A stretch of 64,000 nucleotides of DNA, from contig JAGDZR010000012.1 in the NCBI GenBank assembly GCA_049115695.1, positions 372,001-436,000 on the forward strand. The letters run 5' to 3'. Positions 44,444-52,947 of the stretch are shown piece after piece. How positions within the stretch are numbered: the first letter of the stretch is position 1; every line of letters begins with the position of its first letter. The translations under genes were made by a program, and so were the position numbers. Below the pieces are notes generated by a model. It ran no database searches, was not told where the DNA came from, and was given only the letters and a program-made list of their open reading frames with translations. Source of the stretch: JAGDZR01 sp049115695. GTDB taxonomy: Bacteria > Bacteroidota > Bacteroidia > Cytophagales > Cyclobacteriaceae.

Positions 44444-45038
44444 AGTCTAACATTTTTTGGTTCTCAATAAAGCCCACCAATCGATCACCAATTTGTACCG
44501 GACCAACTCCTTTCGGAGTACCTGTAAAAATCAAATCTCCTTTCTTAAGGGTTATGAACTTTGAAATGTATGAGATGATTTCATCTACTGAGTACAACAT
44601 ATGAGAGGTATTTCCTTGCTGTACAACCTGTTCATTTATCAGTAGACTGAATGAAGTATTTGATAAATCCAACTGATCTTTATTTAAGAAATTGGAGATA
44701 GGAGCAGAACCATTGAATGATTTTGCCAAATCCCAGGGAAGCCCTTTGGTTTTTGCTTTTGCTTGCAGGTCTCTGGCAGTAAAGTCAACCCCAAGTCCTA
44801 TTTCATTGTAATACTTGTGTGCAAATTCAGTCTCTATTGATTTACCCAGTTGAGATATTTTTACTACCAACTCTATTTCGTGATGAATGTCCTTGCTGAA
44901 ATCGGGATAGTAGAAAGGATCATTGTTTCTAATGATAGCCGTGTCTGGTTTTAAAAAGATAACGGGACTGTCCGGTCGTTCATTTCCAAGCTCTTCAATG
45001 TGAGCGACGTAGTTCCTACCTATGCAAGCAATTTTCAT
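44430..45038 (-). CDS. Fumarylacetoacetate hydrolase-family protein
   Basis: This 202-residue protein has the FAH C-terminal fold as its only domain. Metal-binding and active-site segments are GRNYVAHIEELGNERPDSPV, VIFLKPDTAI, HHEIELVVKIS (acidic metal ligands), GLGVDFTARDLQAKAKTKGL and IFTGTPKGVGPVQIGD. Such short members include acylpyruvases, oxaloacetate decarboxylases (FAHD1-type) and 5-oxopent-3-ene-1,2,5-tricarboxylate decarboxylases. The substrate is not fixed by sequence alone. It sits 3 bp after mtaB. Confidence 0.9.
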   Translation of the reverse strand: MKIACIGRNYVAHIEELGNERPDSPVIFLKPDTAIIRNNDPFYYPDFSKDIHHEIELVVKISQLGKSIETEFAHKYYNEIGLGVDFTARDLQAKAKTKGLPWDLAKSFNGSAPISNFLNKDQLDLSNTSFSLLINEQVVQQGNTSHMLYSVDEIISYISKFITLKKGDLIFTGTPKGVGPVQIGDRLVGFIENQKMLDFEIR

Positions 45039-45041
45039 GTG

Positions 45042-46358
45042 TTAATGAGAGATTATCATTTCTGGTTCCTTGATTTCAACCAGTCCCTTTTCGTTAATGC
45101 CAACTAGTTCAACAGACTTTAATTCATTGATCAACAGCGGATCAAACTTAGCTTCAATTCGAATGTAGTTTTCTGTAAAGCCGTGCATTTGACCATTTTC
45201 AACATCCTCTTCAAACAACACGGTTGCAGTCTTTCCCAAATGCTGCTCATAGAAGAACCGCTTCTTTTTTTCAGACAAACCTCGGAGCATTTTGGATCTT
45301 CTTTGACGTTCTTCCAAAGCAACACTTCCTTCCATATCGATTGCCTGAGTATTTGGCCTTTCAGAATAAGTGAATACGTGTAAATAGGAAATATCCAACT
45401 CTGTGAGGAATTTGTATGTTGTCATGAACTCCTCTTCAGTCTCACCTGGAAATCCCGTAATTACATCAACTCCAATGCAAGTCTGTGGCGCCAATTGTTT
45501 TATCCTTTCAACTCTCTTTTTATACAAATCGCTTAAATATCTACGATTCATGGCACTAAGTATAGTGTCGCTTCCCGATTGCAAGGGTATGTGAAAGTGA
45601 GGGACAAATCGATTGGATTGCGTAACGAAAGCTATGATGTCATCTGACAAGAGGTTGGGTTCAATTGAGGAAATTCTAAATCGTTCTATATTCTCAACTT
45701 TATCTAGCTCCTTGATCAAATTGAGAAAATTTTCTTTTCTCTTACCATTTTGGATACCAAAGTCACCAATGTTTACACCTGTCAATACCACTTCTTTAAC
45801 ATCCGTTTTTGCAATTTCTTTAGCATGAGCGATGATGTTCGAGATGCTGTCACTTCTACTCTTCCCCCTTGCCAGCGGGATGGTGCAAAACGCGCAACCG
45901 TAGTTGCAACCATCCTGTACCTTCAAAAATGTGCGCGTTCGATCAGCAATACTGTAAGAAGAATGAAAAGTGTTAGCCTCTTTAATTTCAGAAGCATGAA
46001 TTACCGATTGATCTTTTGGAACAAACTCATCGAAATAATCAAACATTCTAAATTTCTCGGCAGCACCAAGTACTGCGTTCACTCCGGGTATCTCACTGAT
46101 CTCTTTCGGTTTTAGCTGAGCGTAGCAACCAATGATCGCTACAAATGAGTTGGGAGAGATTCTCTTAGCTTCCTTTACGATTTTCCGACACTTTTTATCA
46201 GCATTTTCTGTAACACTGCAAGTATTAATCACAAAAATGTCTGGATGATCAGTAAAATCAACCTTTTCATATCCACGATCCGTAAACATTCTTCCGATTG
46301 TCGAAGATTCTGAAAAATTGAGTTTGCAACCCAATGTATACAATGCCACCCTTTTCAT
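45042..46358 (-). CDS. mtaB: tRNA (N6-threonylcarbamoyladenosine(37)-C2)-methylthiotransferase
   Basis: MtaB adds a methylthio group to t6A37 in tRNAs reading ANN codons. The protein has the UPF0004 N-domain (YTLGCKLNFSESSTIGRMF; VINTCSVTENADKKCRKIVK), the radical-SAM cluster motif DGCNYGCAFCTIPLARGKSR (CxxxCxxC) and the barrel and TRAM-like end typical of the family. The open frame reaches 46367 with TTG, but the -7 element TATCTTTG overlaps that codon, so the ATG at 46358 is the credible start (438 residues). The Cys spacing and KLNFSES pattern favour MtaB over MiaB or RimO. It is the first gene of a four-gene packed unit with FAH, M23 and bcp. Confidence 0.94.
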   Translation of the reverse strand: MKRVALYTLGCKLNFSESSTIGRMFTDRGYEKVDFTDHPDIFVINTCSVTENADKKCRKIVKEAKRISPNSFVAIIGCYAQLKPKEISEIPGVNAVLGAAEKFRMFDYFDEFVPKDQSVIHASEIKEANTFHSSYSIADRTRTFLKVQDGCNYGCAFCTIPLARGKSRSDSISNIIAHAKEIAKTDVKEVVLTGVNIGDFGIQNGKRKENFLNLIKELDKVENIERFRISSIEPNLLSDDIIAFVTQSNRFVPHFHIPLQSGSDTILSAMNRRYLSDLYKKRVERIKQLAPQTCIGVDVITGFPGETEEEFMTTYKFLTELDISYLHVFTYSERPNTQAIDMEGSVALEERQRRSKMLRGLSEKKKRFFYEQHLGKTATVLFEEDVENGQMHGFTENYIRIEAKFDPLLINELKSVELVGINEKGLVEIKEPEMIISH

Positions 46359-46364
46359 TGCCGG

Positions 46365-46394
46365 CAAAGATAATGATAGCTACAAATAGCCAAT
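46365..46394 (-). promoter_or_regulatory. mtaB promoter of Bacteroidota type; start codon at the predicted transcription start
   Basis: On the minus strand ATTG (46394-46391) is followed after 18 bp by TATCTTTG (46372-46365), matching TTG-N17-23-TAnnTTTG. Only six bases, CCGGCA, separate the -7 element from the ATG at 46358. Bacteroidota transcripts usually begin about 5-8 nt after the element, so the mRNA would be leaderless or almost so. Confidence 0.6.
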
Positions 46395-46685
46395 GGATAA
46401 TTTACAGAGCAGGAAGTAAAGCAGGATGAATCGTTCGTTGATTGAAATGACTTATTCGTTAGCGAAAGGTTCGAGCTTATTAATTGTAGTCAATTTGTTA
46501 AAAAGGTTGGAATTAGTTTAGCAATCAAGTTCAACAATTGGATATCACATTTCAATTTAAACTTAGTCCAAAACAGTTAAAATTCTGGTTTAGGCCAGCC
46601 TACTCTCTTCCCCAACTCTAAAATGCTCTTAGGTTGAATTGTTTCATATGGGGAAGAGGGTTTTTTTATTTTAGCCAATCTGATA
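46368..46685. other. Intergenic region between divergent mtaB and the first sensor kinase (318 bp)
   Basis: Apart from the mtaB promoter at the left edge and the hairpin at the right edge (46605-46667), no open frame of note is present. A short inverted repeat CTGG/CCAG (46585-46598) precedes the big hairpin. The last 80 bp look like a structured transcript end or leader. Confidence 0.5.
46605..46667 (+). terminator. Terminator-like hairpin immediately upstream of the sensor-kinase gene
   Basis: CTCTTCCCC (46605-46613) and GGGGAAGAG (46650-46658) are perfect complements. The 36-nt loop can itself fold (AAC-t-CTAA with TTAG-GTT). GG and seven T residues follow at once (46661-46667), the shape of a Rho-independent terminator. 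It points toward the kinase gene, whose start is only 18 nt further on. No plus-strand gene lies upstream, so it terminates either a small RNA or the kinase's own leader. Confidence 0.6.
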
Positions 46686-49460
46686 TTGGATTCCTTGATA
46701 AAGTACTCTTTTTGTTTGTTGATTTTATTTACCTGTTCCGTAGTAAATGGACAGGGTCAAACCAACTATACGATAGATGATGGTCTCCCATCTAACACGG
46801 TCTATCGTATATACCAGAGCAAGCAGGGGTATCTCTGGTTATGTACAGATCGGGGACTGAGTCGATATGATGGAAGGAGCTTTGTAAATGTTTCAGCTGC
46901 ACGTGGGTTGCCAGATGATGAAATCTTTGATTTATTCGAGGATACATCCGGGCGTTTGTGGCTTTACACCTTAAATGGAAGTATTGGTTTTATAAGCAAT
47001 CAAGTTCAATTTCAAAGCACCATTTCATTGATTCCATCTGACACCAGGTCAAGAATTACAGGAATCCAGGAATCGAACGACTCATTATTCATTGCTTTTT
47101 TGGAGGGTAGAATTTTGACAATAGTGGATGAAGAAGTAGTCGAAGTTGATAGCGTACCGGGTCAACGCTTACATGGAATGTTTATGCATGAAAACCAAAG
47201 ATTGGCTCAGGTAGATAACATGATGTACTATTTTAGGAATGATTCAATGACGAGCATTGAATCACTTGGGCATAGTTTTTTTTCTTTGATGAAGCCGATT
47301 AGTACCACCTTCGGTGTTTGGTTGCTTGGGATTTCAAATAGGAAGATCGACCTTTTCACCCCGTTCAATAATGAATATCATTTCCAATTTGATTTTGAAA
47401 TTTATAATTTGTCAGTATACCATGACCAGACTTATGCCCTAGGTGCTAAAGGTGTTATACTTATAAACGCAAATGGGACTACAGAACTGATTTATGCAAC
47501 TGAAAATGCGACGAGCTTTTTACGGACAGGCAACTGCACTTGGGTGTCAAGCCTTTCTAAAGGGATTGTAAAGTTTTGTAATGAAACTACTGACTATCCA
47601 CTGGACTTAATTTATGATTCACTTTCCATAAAGGATTTTGCTAAAAACAAAGATGGTCTGTTGTTTTTATCCAATGATCATATAATGTCAGTGACAGATT
47701 ACTCAAGTGTTGCGTACCGAGCACGAGATACAAATGAGAAATGGCGGTGCATTGAGATTGATGATGATGGAGAACTCTGGGTTGGAAGAGGAGGTTCTTT
47801 ATTAGCAAAAACAAGTGATAAATTTTTGCCAAAACCTTCTATTCAAGATATTGTAAGTTTCAAGGGAATGACAGTTGTTGCCAACAATGAGTATTTCGAA
47901 ACTGTTACCATAGAAGAGGAGATTGGTATAATTGAAACTGTTGATCTCTTTGGAATTACGACGTTATACAATTTAAAAGATAGTGTCCTACTGATTGGAA
48001 CCCGAAGTGGATTGTTTGCCTGGAATGGTGAAACTATTGTTCCTGTATATCAGGATATTCATGGTCAATCAATCATCAATCAAACTGGTGTTATTGGAAA
48101 TGATACTCTATTGATCGGAACAAATGGTATGGGATTGTTTATCCACTTTGGAAATGATGTGGTGAATCTTGACCGAAATAATGGACTTCTCTCAAACGCG
48201 GTTACTTCTCTGGAGGTCCGTGATCAGCGAATTTTTGTGGGAACAGACAAGGGATTAAATATTATTGACGTTGGTGTCGGTTTGGATGTTTTTCAGTTAG
48301 CAAGTGATGAAGGATTGACCAACGTAAATATTACCTGTTTAGCCGTCGTTGACCAAGACATTTTTATTGGAACCAATGGTGGTATTTATCACACTTCTGC
48401 TGAGATGAATTTTTTAAAGCCGAATAATGGACAAATTTTTCTAAGCAAGGTGTTAGTTGATGGAATTGAATATGAAGACCAACAAGTAATAAATGTTTCT
48501 CATGATGTCAAATTCTTAGATTTTGTTTTTGATTTAGTGACACTTGAAGATAAAGCAACATTAAAATATGTCTTGAAGGAACAATCAAGCAAAGAGCGAT
48601 TTGAGGAGTTGTCTCATGACCCCAATTATCAAATTAGACAGCCAAGAGCTGGCAATTATTCATTGGATGTGTACGTAAAGACCTCAAACTCCAATTGGTC
48701 AAAACCAATCGAAACCTCGTTCGTCGTACAGTCTCCGCTCTATCAGAAATGGTGGTTTTATGTTTTGTTGACAGGAGGAAGTGGAGCAATATTATTCCTA
48801 GTCTTTTATCAAAGATCCAAAACAAGAGAAAAAATAGCCATACTTAGTCAACGTGCATCTTCGGCAAAATTAGCTGGGTTGAGAGCACAGATTAACCCTC
48901 ACTTTTTGTTCAATAGTTTGAATAGTATCAATAATCAGATACTTCATGGCAAGACTGAGGATGCGAACATTTTTTTATCCAAGATGAGTATGCTCATGAG
49001 GAGTGTTTTGGACAATTCAGGGTTGCTTTATGTAAACTTGAATGAAGAAATTGAACAGTTGAGGTTATACCTCGAAGTTGAACATATGAGATTGGAAGGT
49101 CGGTTTTCATTTGATATATCGATTGATGAGTCCATTGACATCTACACTACTCAGATTCCTGCAATGATTGTTCAGCCATTTGTTGAAAATGCAGTTTGGC
49201 ATGGCGTTGCGCCATTGGATGAAGGCGGATTAATCAGTATTAAGTTTGAGTCCTTGAAAGATGAACTTGTTGTGCTGATTCAGGACAATGGGGGTGGTTT
49301 TGATGAAACTCAGGTAATACACCAACAATCAAAAGGGCAAAGATTGGTTAAAGAGAGGTTAGAACTGTTAAATCAAATTAATGGAGCCGAATTGACATGT
49401 GAGATTAATAGTAAGCAAACAGGTACCAGTATTATTATTCGAATACCAGATAGGCAATGA
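46686..49460 (+). CDS. Beta-propeller sensor histidine kinase, LytS/YehU type (first of a tandem pair)
   Basis: This 924-residue membrane sensor has a short export signal (KYSFCLLILFTCSVVNGQ), a periplasmic region of two-component regulator propeller repeats starting TIDDGLPSNTVYRIYQSKQG with WLCTDRGLSRYDG, and a Y_Y_Y-like domain. One membrane segment lies near 690-710. The cytoplasmic His_kinase domain has the phospho-acceptor LRAQINPHFLFNSLNSINNQ (His near 738), QPFVENAVWHGVAP and an ATP-binding LIQDNGGGFDE. No in-frame ATG is available at the start; TTG at 46686 or 46695 is used. Its stop overlaps the ATG of its paralogue (49457-49460). Ligand unknown. Confidence 0.9.
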   Translation: MDSLIKYSFCLLILFTCSVVNGQGQTNYTIDDGLPSNTVYRIYQSKQGYLWLCTDRGLSRYDGRSFVNVSAARGLPDDEIFDLFEDTSGRLWLYTLNGSIGFISNQVQFQSTISLIPSDTRSRITGIQESNDSLFIAFLEGRILTIVDEEVVEVDSVPGQRLHGMFMHENQRLAQVDNMMYYFRNDSMTSIESLGHSFFSLMKPISTTFGVWLLGISNRKIDLFTPFNNEYHFQFDFEIYNLSVYHDQTYALGAKGVILINANGTTELIYATENATSFLRTGNCTWVSSLSKGIVKFCNETTDYPLDLIYDSLSIKDFAKNKDGLLFLSNDHIMSVTDYSSVAYRARDTNEKWRCIEIDDDGELWVGRGGSLLAKTSDKFLPKPSIQDIVSFKGMTVVANNEYFETVTIEEEIGIIETVDLFGITTLYNLKDSVLLIGTRSGLFAWNGETIVPVYQDIHGQSIINQTGVIGNDTLLIGTNGMGLFIHFGNDVVNLDRNNGLLSNAVTSLEVRDQRIFVGTDKGLNIIDVGVGLDVFQLASDEGLTNVNITCLAVVDQDIFIGTNGGIYHTSAEMNFLKPNNGQIFLSKVLVDGIEYEDQQVINVSHDVKFLDFVFDLVTLEDKATLKYVLKEQSSKERFEELSHDPNYQIRQPRAGNYSLDVYVKTSNSNWSKPIETSFVVQSPLYQKWWFYVLLTGGSGAILFLVFYQRSKTREKIAILSQRASSAKLAGLRAQINPHFLFNSLNSINNQILHGKTEDANIFLSKMSMLMRSVLDNSGLLYVNLNEEIEQLRLYLEVEHMRLEGRFSFDISIDESIDIYTTQIPAMIVQPFVENAVWHGVAPLDEGGLISIKFESLKDELVVLIQDNGGGFDETQVIHQQSKGQRLVKERLELLNQINGAELTCEINSKQTGTSIIIRIPDRQ

Positions 49461-52213
49461 AGGTTGTCAGGTTGATATTGCCAGCTATTTTTTTTACTCT
49501 ATGGTTTAGTAGCATTGGACAGGTTAATTATACCATAGAAGATGGACTTCCATCTAATAAAGTCTATCGTGTTTACCAGAGCAAGCAAGGATATCTCTGG
49601 TTGTGCACAGATCGCGGGCTAAGTCGGTATGATGGAAGAACATTCAAAAACTACACAACTGAGGATGGATTGCCGGATAATGTGATTTTAGATGTATATG
49701 AGGATTCTATTGGTAGGATTTGGCTGTTTAGTATGAACGGAGTACTGGGATATATCACAAATGAATCACCGTTTGAGGTTTTTGTTATTGCTAACCTGGA
49801 AGCTAGAATAACCGGAATCACAGAAAATGAATTAGGTGAAGTTTGGGTGACATCCCTTTCAGGGAAAATTATCTCCATTTCAACAGGTAGTGAATTTCAT
49901 GAAATCTCAAATGAATTTGATCAAATCACTGGGATGATTAGGCATAAGAGCGAAATATATGTCATTACAGATAGATTTAATAGTTACAAGAATGGGACAT
50001 TTAGTCAAATAGATGCATTCAGAAATACTGCTTTTAATTCTGTTAGATTAATCTGTTTCAAAGGAAATATTGCATGGGCAACTGTAGGTTATTATCGTCC
50101 TAGACTGATAGATCTAGAATCTGGGACTCAAACTTTTTTTCCAAAACCTTACAGGGTACTGAATTTTCAGGTATTGAATGAGAGTCTTTACGCACTAACA
50201 ACAAATGGTGTTTTCGTTGATCCATTTGATAAGGACACTCAATTATATGACATTAACAATGCTACAGACATTGTTGTAGATAATCTTGGAAATACATGGG
50301 TGTCGAGCTTGTCTGATGGAATATATTTTTATCTAAATGAGAGAAACAGATTTGGAAAACTCATAGATGCTAATGTGGATTTTGTAGTGACGGATACAGC
50401 ATTACTAGCCGTTGATAACAATTACCTTTATTCAATAAAAGAAAACCTTGAGTATAAGACATCTCTGATTAACACTCGCGATCAAACTTCCCATTTCATA
50501 AAATATATTGAAACTGATAAGCAAGGTCAAATTGTCTTGGGACTTATTGGTTCACTAAATTATGGTGGACATGAGATTGAAACGAAATCCCAAAGGGCTT
50601 TTACTGATGCATTTGAGACTTTTTGGTATGCTTCTCTTACCGAAATTGTCAATGTCAGGAGACCTGACTTTAAAGTTGAAAAGACAATCAGTTGGATGGG
50701 GGCAAGTTGTCTTTTATTCACATCTGATGATGAGTTGATTATTGGAAATGATGATGGGTTATACGTAATCGATGGAGACACGATCATTCCGTATTTAGAT
50801 GATGCAACAGCTGGAGTGGGGGTGCGTGATGTTAAACAGGATATGAGTGGTGATATTTGGGCAATCACAGAGGGAAATGGACTACTGAGGATTAAAAATA
50901 AAGCAATCGAAACGTATTCAGATCACAACAGTTCTATTTCAAGTTTCCCAACGAGCCTGACTGTGTTTGATGAAAGTGTGTGGGTCGGTGGATTGGGATC
51001 AATTTCCAGAGTTATTGCTTCACCTGACAGTGTTGCCATTGATCTCATCATGCCCATTGATTTAAGAAATCAGATCGTTACCAAGGTTGATATATGGAAT
51101 GACCTTGTTCTTGTCATGACCGATAGAGGACTTTTTTACGCAAAAAATAATCTTAAGTTTAAAAATGATCCCCCACTATCGCTAATGATAGGGGAACTGG
51201 AAATTGATGATGTTTCAAATGAAGTTGTGGGTAATCATACCTTTAGTCATGACGTAAATAATATCAATTGGAAATTCGAATGTATTAATCTTTCAGGTCA
51301 ATCAGATTTGTCTTATCAATATAGCCTTCAAAATACTGATGGTGAAATCATTAATGAATTGGTGACCTCTTCAAGTCAATACGCTCTAGTGAATCCAAAA
51401 GGGGGGGATTATGTCCTGAGCGTTAAGGTTAAGAACCTCAATAGCGACTGGTCGAAAGCTTTGCGAGCACATTTCGAAATAGAGCATGCATTTTATACAC
51501 GTTGGTGGTTTTTTGTAATAACCATACTATTAACCTCACTAGCCGTTAGTGCCATTTATTATTTAGTCATCAAAAGAAAGCATAAGATTGCTCAACTGCA
51601 GCAATCCTTGTCTAAGGCCAAATTAGAGGGACTTAGAGCTCAAATCAATCCTCATTTTCTTTTTAATAGCTTAAACAGTATTAATAATCAAATTTTGAAT
51701 GGGAGAAGCGAAGACGCCAATATCTTCTTGTCAAAAATGAGTATGCTCATGAGGAGGATACTTGATCACTCAGAAAATCTATTTGTGAATCTGCATGATG
51801 AGGTGGATCTGTTGAGGTTGTATTTGGAGATTGAACAAATGAGAATGAGCGGTAAGTTCAAATTTGATATAGTCATAGATGGTTCTGTTGACGTATTTAC
51901 TACTCAAATTCCAGCCATGGTCATACAACCAATAGTAGAAAATGCTGTTTGGCATGGTGTGGCTCCATTAAACAAGGGTGGATTAATCACAATTAGATTT
52001 AGTGAAAAGCATAATTTAATTCAAGTGGTTGTAGAAGATAACGGAAGGGGTTTTGACCCTAGTTTGCCTCATAAAAAGAGCTCCAAGGGGCAGAAACTCA
52101 TTGAAGAACGATTGCGACTTCTAGGTGCAATAAGTGAAGGGAAAGTGGGGTATACCTATGCTACAGATTCAATGGGAACAAAAGTATATTTGAGCTTACC
52201 AGTTAACCAGTAA
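49457..52213 (+). CDS. Beta-propeller sensor histidine kinase, LytS/YehU type (second of the pair)
   Basis: This 918-residue protein has the same plan as the gene before it. There is a signal peptide (MKVVRLILPAIFFTLWFSSI), propeller repeats beginning TIEDGLPSNKVYRVYQSKQG and WLCTDRGLSRYDGRTF, a Y_Y_Y-like domain, one membrane segment near 682-703, and a kinase domain with LRAQINPHFLFNSLNSINNQ (His near 730), QPIVENAVWHGVAP and VVEDNGRGFDPS. The first propeller blade and the kinase are very similar to the neighbour, while the middle of the sensor differs strongly. It overlaps the first kinase by 4 bp and is followed after 5 bp by the response regulator. Confidence 0.92.
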   Translation: MKVVRLILPAIFFTLWFSSIGQVNYTIEDGLPSNKVYRVYQSKQGYLWLCTDRGLSRYDGRTFKNYTTEDGLPDNVILDVYEDSIGRIWLFSMNGVLGYITNESPFEVFVIANLEARITGITENELGEVWVTSLSGKIISISTGSEFHEISNEFDQITGMIRHKSEIYVITDRFNSYKNGTFSQIDAFRNTAFNSVRLICFKGNIAWATVGYYRPRLIDLESGTQTFFPKPYRVLNFQVLNESLYALTTNGVFVDPFDKDTQLYDINNATDIVVDNLGNTWVSSLSDGIYFYLNERNRFGKLIDANVDFVVTDTALLAVDNNYLYSIKENLEYKTSLINTRDQTSHFIKYIETDKQGQIVLGLIGSLNYGGHEIETKSQRAFTDAFETFWYASLTEIVNVRRPDFKVEKTISWMGASCLLFTSDDELIIGNDDGLYVIDGDTIIPYLDDATAGVGVRDVKQDMSGDIWAITEGNGLLRIKNKAIETYSDHNSSISSFPTSLTVFDESVWVGGLGSISRVIASPDSVAIDLIMPIDLRNQIVTKVDIWNDLVLVMTDRGLFYAKNNLKFKNDPPLSLMIGELEIDDVSNEVVGNHTFSHDVNNINWKFECINLSGQSDLSYQYSLQNTDGEIINELVTSSSQYALVNPKGGDYVLSVKVKNLNSDWSKALRAHFEIEHAFYTRWWFFVITILLTSLAVSAIYYLVIKRKHKIAQLQQSLSKAKLEGLRAQINPHFLFNSLNSINNQILNGRSEDANIFLSKMSMLMRRILDHSENLFVNLHDEVDLLRLYLEIEQMRMSGKFKFDIVIDGSVDVFTTQIPAMVIQPIVENAVWHGVAPLNKGGLITIRFSEKHNLIQVVVEDNGRGFDPSLPHKKSSKGQKLIEERLRLLGAISEGKVGYTYATDSMGTKVYLSLPVNQ

Positions 52214-52218
52214 AGTGA

Positions 52219-52947
52219 ATGATCAGAGCAGTAATTATTGATGATGAAAAGGATGCAATAGGCGTGCTTACTAATCTGTTAAAGAAATTTTGTCCCGAAG
52301 TTGTTGTGGTGGGATTTGCTCAAAACATAACAGATGGGTTCAAGGTGATCACGCATGAAAATCCCGACTTGGTATTTCTTGATGTTTATATGCCAAATGG
52401 TACAGGGTTGGAGTTAATGGAAAGAATACCTGATCGTAAAGTGATCTTCACAACTGCTTTTAACGAATTTGCTATTCGAGCCATTAAATTATCCGCATTC
52501 GATTATCTGCTAAAGCCGATCAATCATGTCGAACTCAGGGAAACCGTAATGAGATTTCAGGAAGAGCAAAACAAGGAGTTACCCGATATTTCCGTTTTGC
52601 AAAATTTGCTAAAAGATGGCGATGATATGCAGCGCATCTCCATTGCTACAGTTGATCGCATCCACATAGTGAATATTGCAGATATTTCCCATTGTGAGGC
52701 TTCTAAATCCTATACAATTGTTCATTTGATAGATAAAAGCTATCATGTCGCCTCAAAACCAATCGGAGAATTTGAGAAGTTATTAACATCCTTTATCCGC
52801 ATTCATCGATCTTTTTTGGTCAACCCTGCTCATATTGTTGAAATGCGGAAAGGAAAAAATGGTTCGGTCAAATTATCAACAGCTATAGAACTTGAGGTAT
52901 CTCAGTCTAACCGGGAAGTATTGATGAGGAAATTTGGAATTAACTAA
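52219..52947 (+). CDS. LytTR-family response regulator
   Basis: This 242-residue regulator has a receiver domain (AVIIDDEKDAIGVLTN; phospho-acceptor Asp 55 in DLVFLDVYMPNGTG; conserved TAFNEFAIRAIKLSAFDYLL with the KP turn) and a C-terminal LytTR DNA-binding domain from about residue 140 (ISIATVDRIHIVNIADISHC; IRIHRSFLVNPAHIVEMRKG). It is the only response regulator beside two kinases, so both probably phosphorylate it. LytTR proteins bind direct repeats of about 9-10 bp, none of which I can point to here. Its stop overlaps the convergent glpD stop by 8 bp. Confidence 0.94.
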   Translation: MIRAVIIDDEKDAIGVLTNLLKKFCPEVVVVGFAQNITDGFKVITHENPDLVFLDVYMPNGTGLELMERIPDRKVIFTTAFNEFAIRAIKLSAFDYLLKPINHVELRETVMRFQEEQNKELPDISVLQNLLKDGDDMQRISIATVDRIHIVNIADISHCEASKSYTIVHLIDKSYHVASKPIGEFEKLLTSFIRIHRSFLVNPAHIVEMRKGKNGSVKLSTAIELEVSQSNREVLMRKFGIN

